This document shows, piece after piece, positions 36,411 through 48,750 of a stretch of DNA of 64,000 nt. The notes below the pieces were generated by a model that was not told the origin of the DNA, ran no database searches, and worked only from the letters and a program-made list of their open reading frames with translations. The position numbers and the translations under genes are program-made. Source of the stretch: Przewalskia tangutica (taxonomy: Eukaryota; Streptophyta; Magnoliopsida; Solanales; Solanaceae). How positions within the stretch are numbered: position 1 is the first letter of the stretch; every line of letters begins with the position of its first letter. Location: contig CM056721.1 of assembly GCA_029844215.1 (NCBI GenBank), forward strand, positions 138,351,254 to 138,415,253. The letters are read 5' to 3'.

Positions 36411-39400
36411 TGTCACGACTCACCCGGGCCATGATGTACCTACCGGGTACCGTCAGTATATGTCGAGAATAGCAATGAACATACATAACACATTACTTAG
36501 AGAAAAGGGTAAACATTACTGGCCAGCCGATAAGGCTGCCTTCTATAAAACATACTTAACAAAAGTATAGTAATACAACTGGTTCTTATAGCCCAAAACA
36601 CCAACGTGACTACTGCACTTCAGGAATAATAATCGTGGCGACAGTGGCCCCGTCATACCCCCTGAATGTACAAAAGTCTATAACCTCAGGGAATCATACC
36701 AAAAAGACAAAGCCTCCGGAGAGATGGAGCTTCCCAAGAAATGAGCAGTGATCCTAAGAGTTCGGACCAAAGAAGTTACGATCTCGACTGCAGATAACGC
36801 AGCTTCAAGGGCGAGGTCAAGACAACAGTACCAAGTATGTGAAATCAAAATATCAGAATGAATTCATAATAGCATATATATAAAGCGAGAGACATGTATG
36901 ATAGCCAAACTACGAGACACAACATATACGCAGCCATGTCAAGTCGTGGACTCACGCCTCTAAGTCATCACTCAAATATAACCATAGGTCTCATGCCCAT
37001 AATATCAATCGTGCGTGGAATTCCTTCCTCATCGCTGGCGATATGATATAACAACACTAAAGTACATATGAATACTAGATCCCACCAGATCATAAGAACC
37101 GTGACGAGGCAATGCGAAGGCATAGCTACTGATCCACCTCGCATCCTCAATCGATCGGCAAGTACGAAGCCACTACCGATCCACCTGCATCAACAATACT
37201 ATAATCGAAATCACGGTCGACCGGGAAAGTGCGATAGCCTCTACGAGATCCACCTCGGCCACATCGTTGATCGGGCAAGTACGCAGCTAACCACCGATCC
37301 ACCTCGCATCACACCACTTCGCCTAACCCCGACCGGCAAGTACGAAAGCCAACTACCGATCCACTGCATCACGTCTCGACCGGGCGGTACGAGGCTAACT
37401 ACTAGATCCACCCCGCATCGAGACCTCATGGAGAGCTAATCCATGGAATAATATCACATCAGGAAACGAACCTCATCATGGCCGCATACCCGTGGAATCC
37501 TCCATCACTGACGGTACGCCCAAATAGGCTCATAATTACATGCTTTTAGTTCGAATTGTAATACCATGCCTTTATATAAACCAAGACAATTACCATGCCT
37601 TCTTTTCACATAAACCAAGAGAATTCTTATTTAAGCAAGCCAAAGTACTATGTACGTACATTCTTTTCGAAAGCCTCCTTTTTATGTAAAATCCAAGATA
37701 CTAACACTCGTAGTATCGAGGCATGTCTATTTTTCAAAGTAAGTTACTACACCTTTAGAAAAACCATTTCATAGCTTGAAACCAAGTAACTTCAATCTTC
37801 CCACAATCTAGACAACTTATGCTCATTAATCAAAATAGACAACTTTCATAATCTTCCATAAAGTTATTATAACCAACTTCCCATAAAGCCGTTATACTAA
37901 CTTCATGCTTTAGAAATTTACGACATCCTTATCCATTCATAAGGCCGTTATAACTAACCTCCCATAAAGCCGTTATAACTCCTTATGAACCATTTCGTTC
38001 TTTTACTAGCCAAGAGGCTTATACTTCAAACAAATTCATACAATTTTCAAAATACTTTGCGTCTCTTATCTTTTAGAATAATTCAATATTCAATACTTTC
38101 ACACCAAAAGTTCTCTATACTTCATTAGGTCAAGAAAGTCCTTGTCTATCTTATTTAGGATAAACCATTCCTTAAGAACAAGCGGGTTAACTTCTTAACC
38201 CAACTAACTTAGACATTTTCTTAAAACAAGTCAAGTATAACAAAAGGATTTACTTCATTCAAAACACGTACGTCTACCGTACTATATAGTTATAACTACT
38301 CATGCTCAAAGGATAAGAAAGTTTCCACATACCTCTTCGGTCAATCCACTTGCTAAGCTCAAACTACCGCAAGTAATATGCCAACCTATAATAACCATAA
38401 TACGTTTATTAACCTCTAATTTCAATGTAGGAATTATCTAAGTTCAAAGCCCCTAAATTCTATGGAAAATTGGGCAGCATTTCCTTTGTTTCTACATACT
38501 TTGCCACCTTTTTAAGGTCCGTATTCAACATCCAAACGCCACTTCTAGGCCCAACAATCCAAACAATCTCAAGGGATTACACACCTAAACTTGGGTGTGT
38601 AAAATTCTGCCCCAAAAGGTAAACAATTAACTTAACAAGTCTAAGGTAGTTTTTAGGCTACAACATGCTCACATAATTTTCTTAACCAATTCTTTCACAT
38701 CCAAAACATATTTCTTACATGCAATGACTCTAAGAGCATTATTCACTGCCACAAGTTCTTTCTTCTTAACATACGATACTAGGAACTAATTCTAAAGGAA
38801 GAAATGTTACCTTAAAGCTTTAGCCAAATCTATTCCAACAATTTTGCTAACCTCCTTTCCAAGAATACCACCACAATAATCTTCACAAGCTAGCCACAAG
38901 TTTCCTTCTTGCCTTTTTCTTTTCAGATTTCTCCTAAGGCTAAAATATCTCTTGGAATTTTAGAGAGAAGGAGGAGCTTGAACTTTTAAGAGAGAAGGAG
39001 GAGCTTTTGTCTAAGAGAGATGAAGTATGACCAAGTCTTGAAGACTTGGTCAATATAGTGCATGCAAAAATCAGATGGGGACACTTGTCACCTCCCAAGG
39101 TCTTTAAAGGAAAATCGACTTTTCCTAAGTTTTTCGCCTGAATCCGCCTCGGCGCGCGGCCCGCTTCGTGGCGCGGTGCAACTCCTGCGGACCAGATCTT
39201 GAGCGCGGCCTGCTTCCCGGCGCGCGCTGAAACTTCAGCGACCCTCGATACATTCGGCGCGCTGCATCCGGCCCGGCATGCCGCCTCTGTCCGAAACACA
39301 TTTTTGTCCGACTCGCACTGAACTTGTAATTCTCATAACGTTCTACTCCGACGTCCTATCGACGAACGGTTGGTTGCGTTGGAATCTAGACTCAACGAAC

Positions 39401-39572
39401 TACGCCGTGGGCCTTTAAAATACTTAGGAACTCTCAATGAATCGGGTCATAACCCGCCTCAAAGTTGACTAAAACCCGTCCGGAATAATCCGTCCACCTA
39501 TCCTTTGAAAATTTAAGTATTACATGCTTTCGTACGCTCTCATACGTAGGGTCAGAACTACGGGGTATAACA
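36411..39572 (-). repeat. right (5') long LTR of the gag-only element
   Basis: 3,162 bp, TGTCACGACT...GGGGTATAACA in + orientation. Minisatellite at 37,075-37,430, hairpin at 38577-38602. Followed by GCTGA. Confidence 0.87.
37075..37430. repeat. LTR minisatellite (right LTR)
   Basis: Counterpart of the array at 32,200-32,540; unit words CGATCCACCTCGCATC and CGGCAAGTACGAAAGCCAAC. Individual units differ from the partner LTR by many short indels. Confidence 0.75.
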
Positions 39573-39577
39573 GCTGA

Positions 39578-40118
39578 GACTAGATCTGAAGTCAAGAAAT
39601 AAATATCTGGGAAGTTCTTTTGTAAATATATCTGCATACTGATAGGATGATGGAACATGTAACAATCTGACATGGCCTAGTGCAACTTTCTCACGAACAA
39701 AGTGTAGGTCTATCTCAATGTGTTTGGTTCGCTGATGTTGAACCGGATTATGAGACAGATAGATGACAGATATGTTATCACAGTACACAATTGATGCCTG
39801 ACGCAAATGACACTGAAGTTCTAACGATGAAATTTACGAGCGACAAATCTCGCATTCTACATTTGCAACGCCTCAGATTTCGATGATTTGACAGGCGAGA
39901 TAGGGTAGCACATTAAACGACAAAGAAATTAGATTATCCCCTAAAAAACACAAAAGCCGGAGGTGGAGCGTCACATGTCCGGACACCCTGCCCAATCTGC
40001 ATCCGTATATGAAAACAACTTGTTTGGTGAAGAGGGGTATAGGTGCAAACCATAATCAAGAGTGCCCTTAATGTATCGAATGATACGCTTAAGAGCAGTG
40101 AAATGAGACTCGCAGGCG
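39578..40118 (-). pseudogene. copia RNase H (part of the split - strand element)
   Basis: Reading leftwards from 40,118: ESHFTALKRIIRYIKGTLDY, SYTDADWAGCPD, then after a frame change the C-terminal RNase H (YCDNISVIYLSHNPVQHQRT KHIEIDLHFVREKV, ADIFTKELP). The copia frame stops at the GCTGA insertion of the gag-only element on one side and at the solo LTR on the other. RNase H would degrade the RNA strand during reverse transcription. Confidence 0.85.
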
Positions 40119-40769
40119 TCATCACGACCGAACCGGGCGCATGGGTGCCTGCACAGGCACCCTCTATTACCCTCACACTCCATATAATACACAGGCCAAA
40201 ATAAGGTAAGAAAGACAAAACATTATTTCAACTAGCCAACCAAACATATATATATATATATAACTCCCGCAAGTCCAACCCACATATGAATACAGACCTC
40301 TAAGAGTTTGGACAAAACAACTATGACGGGACAGGTCCCTGCCATACCCTTGAATGTATATAAGCCTACAACAACAAGAATCCATACCAAAAGATAAGCC
40401 TCCGAAGTAATAGAGCTTCCCAAAAAGCTGAACAGAGATCCTAAGAGCGAGGATCACCAAACTGTGTATCTACACCTGCGGCATGAAACGCAGCCCCCGA
40501 GGAAAAGGGGGTCAGTACGAAAGATGTACCAAGTATGTAAAACTGAAAGTACTGTAATGAAATCATAACAGTAACAAATAAAGTCGGAGACATGTATGAT
40601 AATCAAAATAACAGTAAAATTGTGCCTTATCAATATGAAAGTAATGAGAATCAACCTTACTTTTTTTAAAAGACCATTTCATAATATAAACAGTCATGTC
40701 AAAGTCAGGGATACCTGCCCTAAGAATCATTATGCAATTCTAACACTGGGTCTTAGACCCGCGATATCA

Positions 40770-41000
40770 AAGCATGCCCGTGGAATTCCTTCATCACTGT
40801 CGGCATGCACAAAGTATAATATATAACATTCCCGTAGAATTCCTGCATGTCGGGAACATGTCATCATGGAGAGCTAGTCCATGGAATAATAATATCACCC
40901 GAGAATTGAACCCGCATCATGGCCGCACTCCCACGAAATTCCTTCATCGTGAAAACATGTCCATGGAACAATATAGTGGAAACATGCCCATGGAATTCTT
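40770..41000. repeat. LTR minisatellite variant (solo LTR)
   Basis: Recurring CCCGTGGAATTCCTTCATC-like and CATGTCC/GGAACA words at the same LTR position where relatives carry other arrays. Units are irregular. Confidence 0.6.
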
Positions 41001-41647
41001 CTATCATGTAAGCACGTCCAAGTAAATAATACAATAAGATGCCCGACCCTCCAATGAGGGACGCAATGGTATAAAAATATAACACTTTGCACGAAAGGCT
41101 ATCATGAGCAAACATATGCAAGTTAAAATACTCTTTGACTCTCACTAGAACATGTGAAATGAACTATCACTTTATAAACTGAAGGCACTTTCATTTCAAG
41201 TAATATTAAGGACTTGAACCCCAAAAGTACAATCACTCGTAGTATCAAGGAACTTCCTCGTTTAAAGATCAAGTAAACTGGTAACTTCCAAATCAGGTAC
41301 TATAATGAATCCGATTTCATTTAAAACTTGTACGTCCACCGTACTACACATTTTTATAAGGTTCATGCTCAAAGAAATATAGGAAGAGTCCCACATACCT
41401 TTTCGACTAATCCACATGCTAAGTAGAATACGCCGCACGTAGAATGTCAGCCTATAACGACAATAATACATCTATCAACTTCTAGCTTTCTAAGGTAGAA
41501 TAATACTAAGTAAAAAAGTCTCTTATTCTACGGAAAATTGGGCAGCACTTCCCCTGTTTCTACGTACTTTTCCACCTTTTCCAAGACCCGATTTCAACAA
41601 CCAATAAGCCACACTTAAGGACATAACCAACAGCTAACCAAAGGGGA

Positions 41648-41671
41648 TTACACGCCTAACTTGACGTGTAA
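41648..41671. other. conserved LTR hairpin, variant with compensatory change
   Basis: TTACACG...CGTGTAA: relative to TTACACA...TGTGTAA of the other LTRs, the A and its pairing T have both changed (to G and C), so the stem is kept. Confidence 0.65.
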
Positions 41672-42988
41672 AATTCAGCCCCTTAATTTACCAAAACAGT
41701 CCACTAAAATCAGTTCACAGTCCAATGTAAAAATAGTCCTTTAGTCCGCTAAAACAGTCCAGTAATATAGTCCATTAGTACAGTCCTTTAGTTGGTGTTC
41801 TCGGCCAACTACTACAATAAAAAACTGTCCAGTTTTCGGCTAGCATGCCAAAACTCTTTCCATAACTTCTTATAATCCAACTTATATTCCAACACTTTTA
41901 TATAAGTTATATTAACTTGTTAACAACAAGATTCCTTCATGTCAACATGTAATAGGTAATGTTTATCAACAACAATATCCAATGAATCTGATAACGCCAA
42001 ACTTGTCCACAATCGGCTAACATGCCAAGATTGTGACATGTACTTCTTATTCTCCATTCTTTTTAATCACAAGTCCATCAATTAACCATTACATCATGGA
42101 ATATCTAGTTACATTAAGAGGACAAATGATCCTTACCTCAAATATGCCCAAAAATAACCCAAGTTAAAAATCGATCCTTAGCATAACTTAGCTCATATTC
42201 TTCAAGTTCCAATCCACAATATGCAACCCTTAGAAGCTCATAACCAACTTCTCTTCAAGTTTCAACACCAAAGTTGAAGAACACCTTAGGTTTTCAAGGT
42301 ACAACTCACGGCTCAATGGGGTATTTTCGGGGTTTAAGAGGTTGTCTAGGCTTAGTACTCCACTAGGAATATTAGTCTTGAGTTTGAGGATTTAACATGA
42401 AGGATTGAAGAATTTTTGTTCTTGGATTTGGGCCTTGGCCGAGAGCTCTTAAGGAGAGGGGTATATTTTTGCCTTGTGAAATATGGCTAAGTGTAGATGA
42501 AGTCTTGCACCCTCTATGTATATATAATGTATCACAAGGGGGGAGATCATGACAAGTGGATGTGGGACCCATGTCCACTTGTCATCCTTCAACAAATATC
42601 TAAGTCAAATAGTCAAGCCAAGACAAGTGAGGGGGGGATGGGGTGACACGTGTCACCCTCCTATTGGTTCAAATAATTTCTTCTCCCAAAATATCTATAA
42701 TTGATCAAAATATTTCGAAACCTTGTGGGCCCCACAAAATTGTAAAATTCTCCGGTGGGCCCGACATGACCAAATCCGAGACTTGAAAATCTAAACCTTC
42801 AATATACTCTACTAATCCATATACCGAATTTGAGAATCAAATTCAGAAAAATAAACATTTTTCCTTCACGAGGTTCCAAAATTTCTCTTTAGGGAAAAGT
42901 GATTTTTCTTTCGTTCCAAAATTCAAATCCAAATTTCTCACGTATGTTCTCATCTCAATCTCAATCTCTTAGAAATACGGGGTGTAAT

Positions 42989-43471
42989 ATAAGTACACCT
43001 GCTGAACAGCATAAACTATGTCTGGCCTGGTGAAGGTGAGATACTGGAGTGCACCTGCAAGGCTCTTATACATAGTAGGATCAGAGACTGGAGCACCATC
43101 CATGGCACTGAGCTTAGATGTCGAATCAACTGGAGTAGGTGAAACTTTGCAATTCGTCATCGTTGCCCTATACACGATCTCTGCATACTTACGCTGACAC
43201 AAGAATATGTGATTGGCAGACCTGGTCACTGATATCCCCAAAAAGTAACTCAGCTTCCCCAAATCAGTCATTGCAAATTCGGACTTAAGCAAGGAAATAA
43301 TCTCATTTTTCAATCCGTCGGAGGAGGCAGTAAGAACAATATCATCCACGTAAAGTAATAAGTAAGCAGTACTACTACCTCAATGAAAAATGAAGAGTGA
43401 TGTATCACTCTTGCTGCATACAAACCCAATCTGCAAGATATACCTGGCAAAACGATCAAACCACGCGACGG
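42989..43471 (-). pseudogene. copia reverse transcriptase, C-terminal part (split element)
   Basis: Reading leftwards from 43,471: RAWFDRFARYILQIGFVCSK, SDTSLFIF, one break, then STAYLLLYVDDIVLTASSDG with the catalytic YVDD, DLGKLSYFLGISVTRS, KVSPTPVDSTSKLSA, LAGALQYLTFTRPDIVYAVQ. The N-terminal half of the RT (before RAWF) is missing at the junction with the truncated LTR. The frame 42,969-43,349 is open for 126 codons. Confidence 0.87.
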
Positions 43472-44089
43472 TGTCGCGACCGACCACGGACCGTGGTGGT
43501 GCCTTACCGGGCACCGCGTGATACAATCATCAGAGAAAACCAGCGGAAAAAAATAAACTCACAACAAGAACCCATATAGAATCTAAGCAGGCTAACCCAA
43601 AATGACTACCTTTAAATATAACAACGAGCGATTACATCCTTAACAACCCAATTTAAAGCAGGACTACGGACCTACAGAATGTGTAATCACTATGACGGGA
43701 CAGGGCCCCGTCATACCCCTGAATGTACAAAACATCTACGACACCAGAGAGAACCGTACCAAAAGTCGAGCCTCCGGAGAAATGAAGCTTCTGACACCTG
43801 AGCAAAGATTCTAAGAATGAGGATCCACCACTTTACCCTACTGCGGCGTGACGCACGGCCAGGAAGGGTCGATTACCTGATATGTACCAAGTATGTAAAG
43901 CGGAAAAATGCGTAATAATATCATAAGTACAAAATAAGATGGAGTCGTGGAAGAAAACCAAATTACTGATACCGTGCCTTACTATGATGAGAGTAACAAG
44001 TACAAACTTTACTACATAAAAATAGGAGGCTCATGATCAAAACAGGGTCCCTCGCCCGTAGTATAATTAAGCAATCCTACTCCTGGGAC

Positions 44090-44260
44090 TATTTCACCCG
44101 CATGGGACTATTTCACCCACATGGATCCTGTGGACCGCGTGAAATCTGGCCGCGCGCTCGCATGGGACTATTTCACCCGCATGAGGTCATTCGCCTCGCA
44201 TGGGACTATTTCACCCGCATGGGACTATTTCACCCGCATGGACCCGGTGGGCCCGCATGA
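44090..44260. repeat. LTR minisatellite, unit CATGGGACTATTTCACCCG
   Basis: About seven complete or partial copies of CATGGGACTATTTCACCCG (19 bp), broken by diverged units around 44,120-44,165. Same LTR position as the arrays in related LTRs. Confidence 0.8.
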
Positions 44261-44307
44261 GTACAAACGCCGCACTCGCATCATGGGTAGCAAATCCATG
44301 GAATAAG

Positions 44308-44580
44308 TAGTGGACCATCCTAATGGACGCATAACCGTGGACCATCCTAATGGACGCATACCCGTGGACCATCCATCGTGTCAGTATGTCCAAAGGAAAT
44401 AACAAGAATAAGTAATAAACCATCCTAATGGACGCATACCCGTGGACCATCCATCGTGTCAGTATATCCAAAGGAAATAACAAGAATAAGTAATAAACCA
44501 TCCTAATGGACGCATACCCGTGGACCATCCTAATGGACGCATACCCGTGGACCATTCATCGTGTCAGTATGTCCAAAGGA
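44308..44580. repeat. LTR minisatellite, unit ACCATCCTAATGGACGCATA
   Basis: Repeats of ACCATCCTAATGGACGCATA followed by CCCGTGG, organised into longer units of roughly 100 bp that include GTGTCAGTATGTCCAAAGGA and AATAACAAGAATAAGTAATA. Translates to a spurious repetitive - strand ORF. Confidence 0.8.
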
Positions 44581-46230
44581 AATAACAGGAATCACCCGGG
44601 GTCTACCCCGTAAGAACACGTAACCTAGCACAACCGGCTATCATACATAACATAAGCACTACCGGCTTATCACAACATAAGCAAGTTAAGAAACCCCCTA
44701 ACTTCTTATTAACGTTATTAATATATCCTCTCATTTTAATTTACTTAAGGCACTAACATGTCATTTAAGAGAAAATCCGGGAATTCAACCCAAGTACCAC
44801 GTACTTCTAACCTTTTAAGAAATGACTCATTTTTATATAAAACTTCCAAGATACTAATAACCGTAGTATCAAGTCACGACTACTTTCAAGACAAGTCACC
44901 TTTCCTTTTAGAAATATAATAGGTTTCTAAATCATGTGACTTCTTTTCTTATGAAACCTTAGGCAATTGATGCCTTAAAACCAATTTGCCTTTCATAAAT
45001 TCAAATCATTTATCCGTACTTATTTTGCTTAGAGTAAATCTTCCGTTTGTTAACCTTCCATAGAGCCAATACAACCAACTTCTCAAAAAGTCGTTGTATT
45101 AACGTTATACATTAGTCACATACACTTCCCTATATCCAAGGGATTTATACTTTTAAAACGAAACAAGTATTATATACTTAAAACACTTCAAGTCCCTTAA
45201 CTTTGAAAACTTAAGACATCATTAATACTTTTTAAAGAAGTGAGTTAATCCCCTTACTTACCAAACTTGGCCATTCTTAAAACAAGTAAGAGACATCAAA
45301 GTCTTGTACGTCTACCGTACTATACAAGTATAACTACTCATGCTCAAGAGATAGGAAAGTTCCACGTACCTCTTCGGGTCAATCCACTTGCTAAGTCCAA
45401 AATACCGCACGTAATACGTCAACCTATAATGACCATAATACGTTTATTAACCTCTAGCTTCAACATAGAATTTTCCAAGTGCAAAGTCACTAAATTCTAT
45501 GGAAAATCGGGTAGCATTTCCTTTGTTTCTACATACTTTGCCACCTTTTTCAAGGCCGAATTCAACATCCAAACGCCACATTTAAGGACCAACAATCCAA
45601 ACATTTCAAAGGGGATTACACACCTAAACTTGGATGTGTAAAATTCTGCCCCACAATGTACAACAACTAACTTAACAAGTTTAAGGTAGTATTTAGGCTA
45701 TAACATGCTTACATATCATTCTTATCCAACCCTTTCATATCCAAACCATATTTCTTGCATGCAATGTATCTAAGGGCAATATTTACCACTACAAGATCTT
45801 TCTTCTTCACATGCAACACCAAAAACTAGCTATAAGAGAAGAATTATTACCTTAGAGCTTTAGCCAAATTATTCCAACAAGTTTGCTATCCTCCTTTCCA
45901 AAAATACCACCACAATAACTCCTACAAGCTAGCCAACAAGCTTCCCTCTTGCCACATTTTTTTCACATTTTTCCTCAAGCTTTGATTTCCTCTTGAAATT
46001 CTAGAGAGAAGAGAGAGCTTCTAATTTAGAGAGAGAGAAGAGCTTTGAAAGATGACCAAGTCTTCAAGACTTGGTCAATATATAGGACATGCAAAAATCA
46101 GATGGGGGGGGAACACTTGTCACCCTCCCATGGCCTTTTAAAAAGAAGAAATCTGATTTTCCTCAGTTTTTTCGCCAGAAACCCATTCGCCGCGCTCGCT
46201 TTCCGCACCTGGCTTTCGATCAAACACATT

Positions 46231-47660
46231 CCTGACAAGTTAAATTGGACTTTGGGTTTGAAAATTCCATGTTTTGCACGTGTTTCCATTTGGTGAGTGG
46301 GGATAGTGGGAGGCTCCAAGGCAGAGGGATTTGTTGGATATGGAGAAGAAGGGGCTGACGTCGTAGGAGGCACCGCGGTGCCTAGATTAAGAACCGCGGT
46401 GCTGGAAGGAACCGTCGGAGGCGCCGTGGCGCTGGAGGACTGACAGAACTCTCTGATGTTTTGGCGCCGCAGCGCCTCATCACTTGGCCGCGACGCCTCA
46501 GCACTTGGACGATTTTTGGAACTGTTTAAGATTCGAAAACGGAAATGTGGTCTCGTCGAATGTGACGTGACGAGAGATGTGGATCTGACGAGTGAACAAG
46601 TCATAGCATAGATAGCCCCTATGGTTTGGCGGGAAGCCTAGGTAGACACGCGAGGGACCAGTGGGCTAGTTGTGAGGTCGAGAGGCAATGTTAGGATAGC
46701 AGAGACAACCGAATATTCGGAGATGATCATAAGATATGACTTTATGATAGAGAATTTAGGTAGGGGTCATATTGTGAATGGTGCTAGTTGGGAGGATTTT
46801 GAGAACGTATTCTGACATTTTAGCAGCATAGACCCAGAAGGATGAAGGTAGAGACACATGAATCAATAGAGTTCGAATCATATTGTTAATGGTGCGGATG
46901 ATTCTTTCAGCTTTACCGTTTTGAGGGGAGGTGTGAGGGCAGGAGAAGCGAAAAACCATGCCATTATTAGTACAAAAATGGTAAAATATAGAGTTGTTGA
47001 ATTCACGACCATTATCGCTCTGAAAATATTTTTTACCTTTTTAAAATTGTATTTGAATGAATGTTCGAAACTCAAGAAATTTGACAAACACTTCTGATTT
47101 AAATTTGAGAGGATACAACTAAACAAAGTGAGAAAAGTCATCTAGTAGGATAAGATAGTATTTATGACCGAGAGAACTAGCAACAAGTGATGTCCATAAA
47201 TCAGCATGTATAATATCAAAGGGTGCAAAAGTAACACTAGTGGATGACTTAAACGGAAGACGAGTATGTTTGCCTAAAGAACAAGAAACACATTTTTGGG
47301 AAAGCTTCTCATTACAAGTAATGAAACTATTGCCTCTAAGAAAATTAAAAACTGGGGCTCCTAGATGACCAAGTCTATTATGCCATGTGTAAGAAGAAAT
47401 GACCTCTAGAGAGACGGGAGAGCTAGATCTGGCAGCGGAGGTGGGAGTGAATGGATAGAGATCCCCCGTGCTATTGCATCTCGTAAGAGGTGTCCCCGTA
47501 TGAATATCCTTCACAGTGAGACCATAAGGGTCAAAATCAACGGATACAGAGTTATTACGAGTGAATTTGCGGATAGAGATTAGATTCTTAATCATATGTG
47601 GGACATATAGTATTTTGAAGGGGGAATGGATGAGGAGGTGGTGTGTAGGATGTACCATAA
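46231..47660 (-). pseudogene. copia protease end, GAG-pre-integrase and integrase (split element)
   Basis: From 47,658 leftwards: NLISIRKFTRNNSVSVDFDP, the GAG-pre-integrase WHNRLGHLGAPV, Cys pair CVSCSLGKH completing the zinc-binding region, FDIIHADLWTS, YLILLDDFSHFV with a catalytic Asp, then breaks. Later part: FRFSCPHTSPQNGKAERIIR (integrase late core) from 46,959, then a C-terminal linker with HISRHVTFDE and, at the end, METRAKHGIFKPKVQFNL, the usual sequence before copia RT. The segment ends at the truncated LTR. Integrase would join the cDNA to the chromosome. Confidence 0.85.
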
Positions 47661-48033
47661 CCCTTTACTGAAATGCGGTGGCCACTACCAACTGTCACAA
47701 ATTGAGGATGCTTTAAACCAAACAGTTTGATAATATTACCTGCATCGAAAGTGAGAAGTGGCTCGAGTACATGTACGATTGTTGTCGCCGTTGCATGTTG
47801 AGATACCGGTGAAGGCCCGACCCAACTCGCAGCGCTACGCCGACGGGTGCTGGTGCCGGAATTGCGCGCCCGCGACGACAGACGGTATCGCTGGGCGCCG
47901 CCCCCGAATCAATGGGCCTGCATTGCTGCTGATTCTGTTGTCCGTAACCCCTACCACGACCACGACCTCCTCTGCCGCGACCCTTGCCACCGTGTCCCTG
48001 CTGCGGTTGAGAGTTTTCTGGCGACGTTGGATC
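47640..48033 (-). pseudogene. copia Gag tail/protease region, scrambled
   Basis: Contains a Gly/Arg-rich basic stretch (GRGGRGRG-like, about 47,960-47,990), as at the end of copia Gag, then a badly broken protease part with TVGSGHRISVKGYG near 47,670. The catalytic DTG is not visible, and GC-rich 47,760-47,930 does not align to any expected frame. Confidence 0.5.
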
Positions 48034-48750
48034 TTAAGGGCGTGTTTCGACAGCTAACTCCTTCTGAGTGTACTCATCCTGCTTAGCATGGCGAGTCTCT
48101 TCGAGCAACAACTGCGAACGAGCTTTGTTAAAACTGGAAAGCGGATCTGCCTGTTGAATTATGGCGGCTAATGTATCATAGTCGTTTTTGGGAAGGCCTG
48201 CAATCAATTGCAACACCATCTTAGTGTCCGAGACAGGCGTGTCAACGTTGGAGAGTTGATCCGCTAGTAGTTTCAACTGTCTGCAGTATTCAGTCATGTT
48301 GGAGAAATTTTCAAGACGTGTATTATTAAATTGTTCCTCCAAATACACCGCACGAGTGTGCTTGTTATCTTGAAAGATTTCCTCCAAGCGGTTCCATAAA
48401 TCACGGGCTGTGGCATCAAATTTCATGATAGTAAGAAGAAGATCCTGAGAAATACTACCATAAATCCACTGTTTGACGCCGGCGTCTAGACGACGCCAAG
48501 TAGACTCATCAACCTCCGGAGGGCGCGAAATAGTGTTGTCGATGTGGTCAAGAATGTTATAGAGACATACATGATTACGGTACAGTTCAACCTGCGAGAA
48601 TATCGATCGCTTTCTTGATCAAGAAGAATGAGAATATAATTCTTGATATTGGTAACAGTGAGGGTGGGATGAAAAGAGGATGACGACGTGGTGGTGGGAT
48701 TTGTGGAGGTAGATGCGTCAGAATCAGAAGCGTAATCCTGAGTATCCATT
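48034..48750 (-). pseudogene. copia Gag (split element)
   Basis: Starts MDTQDYASDSDASTS at 48,749, then FHPTLTVTNIKNYILILLDQ; after a break the main UBN2-type Gag 48,034-48,426: DLWNRLEEIFQDNKHTRAVY, LEEQFNNTRLENFSNMTEYC, LIAGLPKNDYDTLAAIIQQA, PLSSFNKARSQLLLEETRHA. The 130-codon stretch is uninterrupted. Gag forms the particle shell. Confidence 0.85.

Larger units (their letters stand above)
31541..39572 (-). mobile_element. gag-only Ty3/gypsy element with 3.1-kb LTRs (Del/Tekay-like), nested
   Basis: Two long LTRs (31541-34666, 36411-39572) flank a 1.74-kb interior. Target duplication GCTGA at 31536-31540 and 39573-39577. The complement of TGGTATCGAGCGATTA, an initiator-tRNA-Met primer site, lies at 36391-36406 next to the right LTR, so the element reads on the - strand. 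The interior holds only Gag remnants. LTR sense starts TGTTATACCCCGTAGTTC. The size and Gag type suggest a non-autonomous derivative of a Del/Tekay chromovirus. It interrupts copia between RNase H and the polypurine tract. Confidence 0.85.
40119..42988 (-). repeat. solo long LTR inserted in copia between RT and RNase H
   Basis: A single 2.9-kb LTR related to, but diverged from, the 3.1-kb LTRs. Its left end TCATCACGACCGAACC matches TGTCACGACC with changes; its right end AATACGGGGTGTAATA matches GGGGTATAACA with changes. Internal landmarks are in the same order (CTCCGAAGTAATAGAGCTTCC, AAATTGGGCAGCACTTCCCC, hairpin 41648-41671). No interior or partner LTR, so unequal recombination has removed the rest. 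Neither end is clean and I see no target duplication. Confidence 0.75.
43472..46230 (-). repeat. truncated long LTR inserted in copia, with flanking deletion
   Basis: Starts cleanly TGTCGCGACCGACC and follows the landmark order of the other long LTRs up to TCAAACACATT at 46,230, but lacks the last 260-odd bases (no CGGGGTATAACA end). The adjoining copia also lacks the stretch from the integrase linker to the middle of RT. One deletion that removed both the LTR end and copia RT explains both losses. Hairpin at 45616-45641. Confidence 0.75.

Noticed and set aside
44211..44555. 114-codon - strand ORF of repeated MVHGYASIR units
   Set aside because: It is the translation of the LTR minisatellite, not a protein-coding gene.
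47758..48086. + strand frames of 79-99 codons
   Set aside because: Antisense of copia Gag/protease, GC-rich and without motifs.
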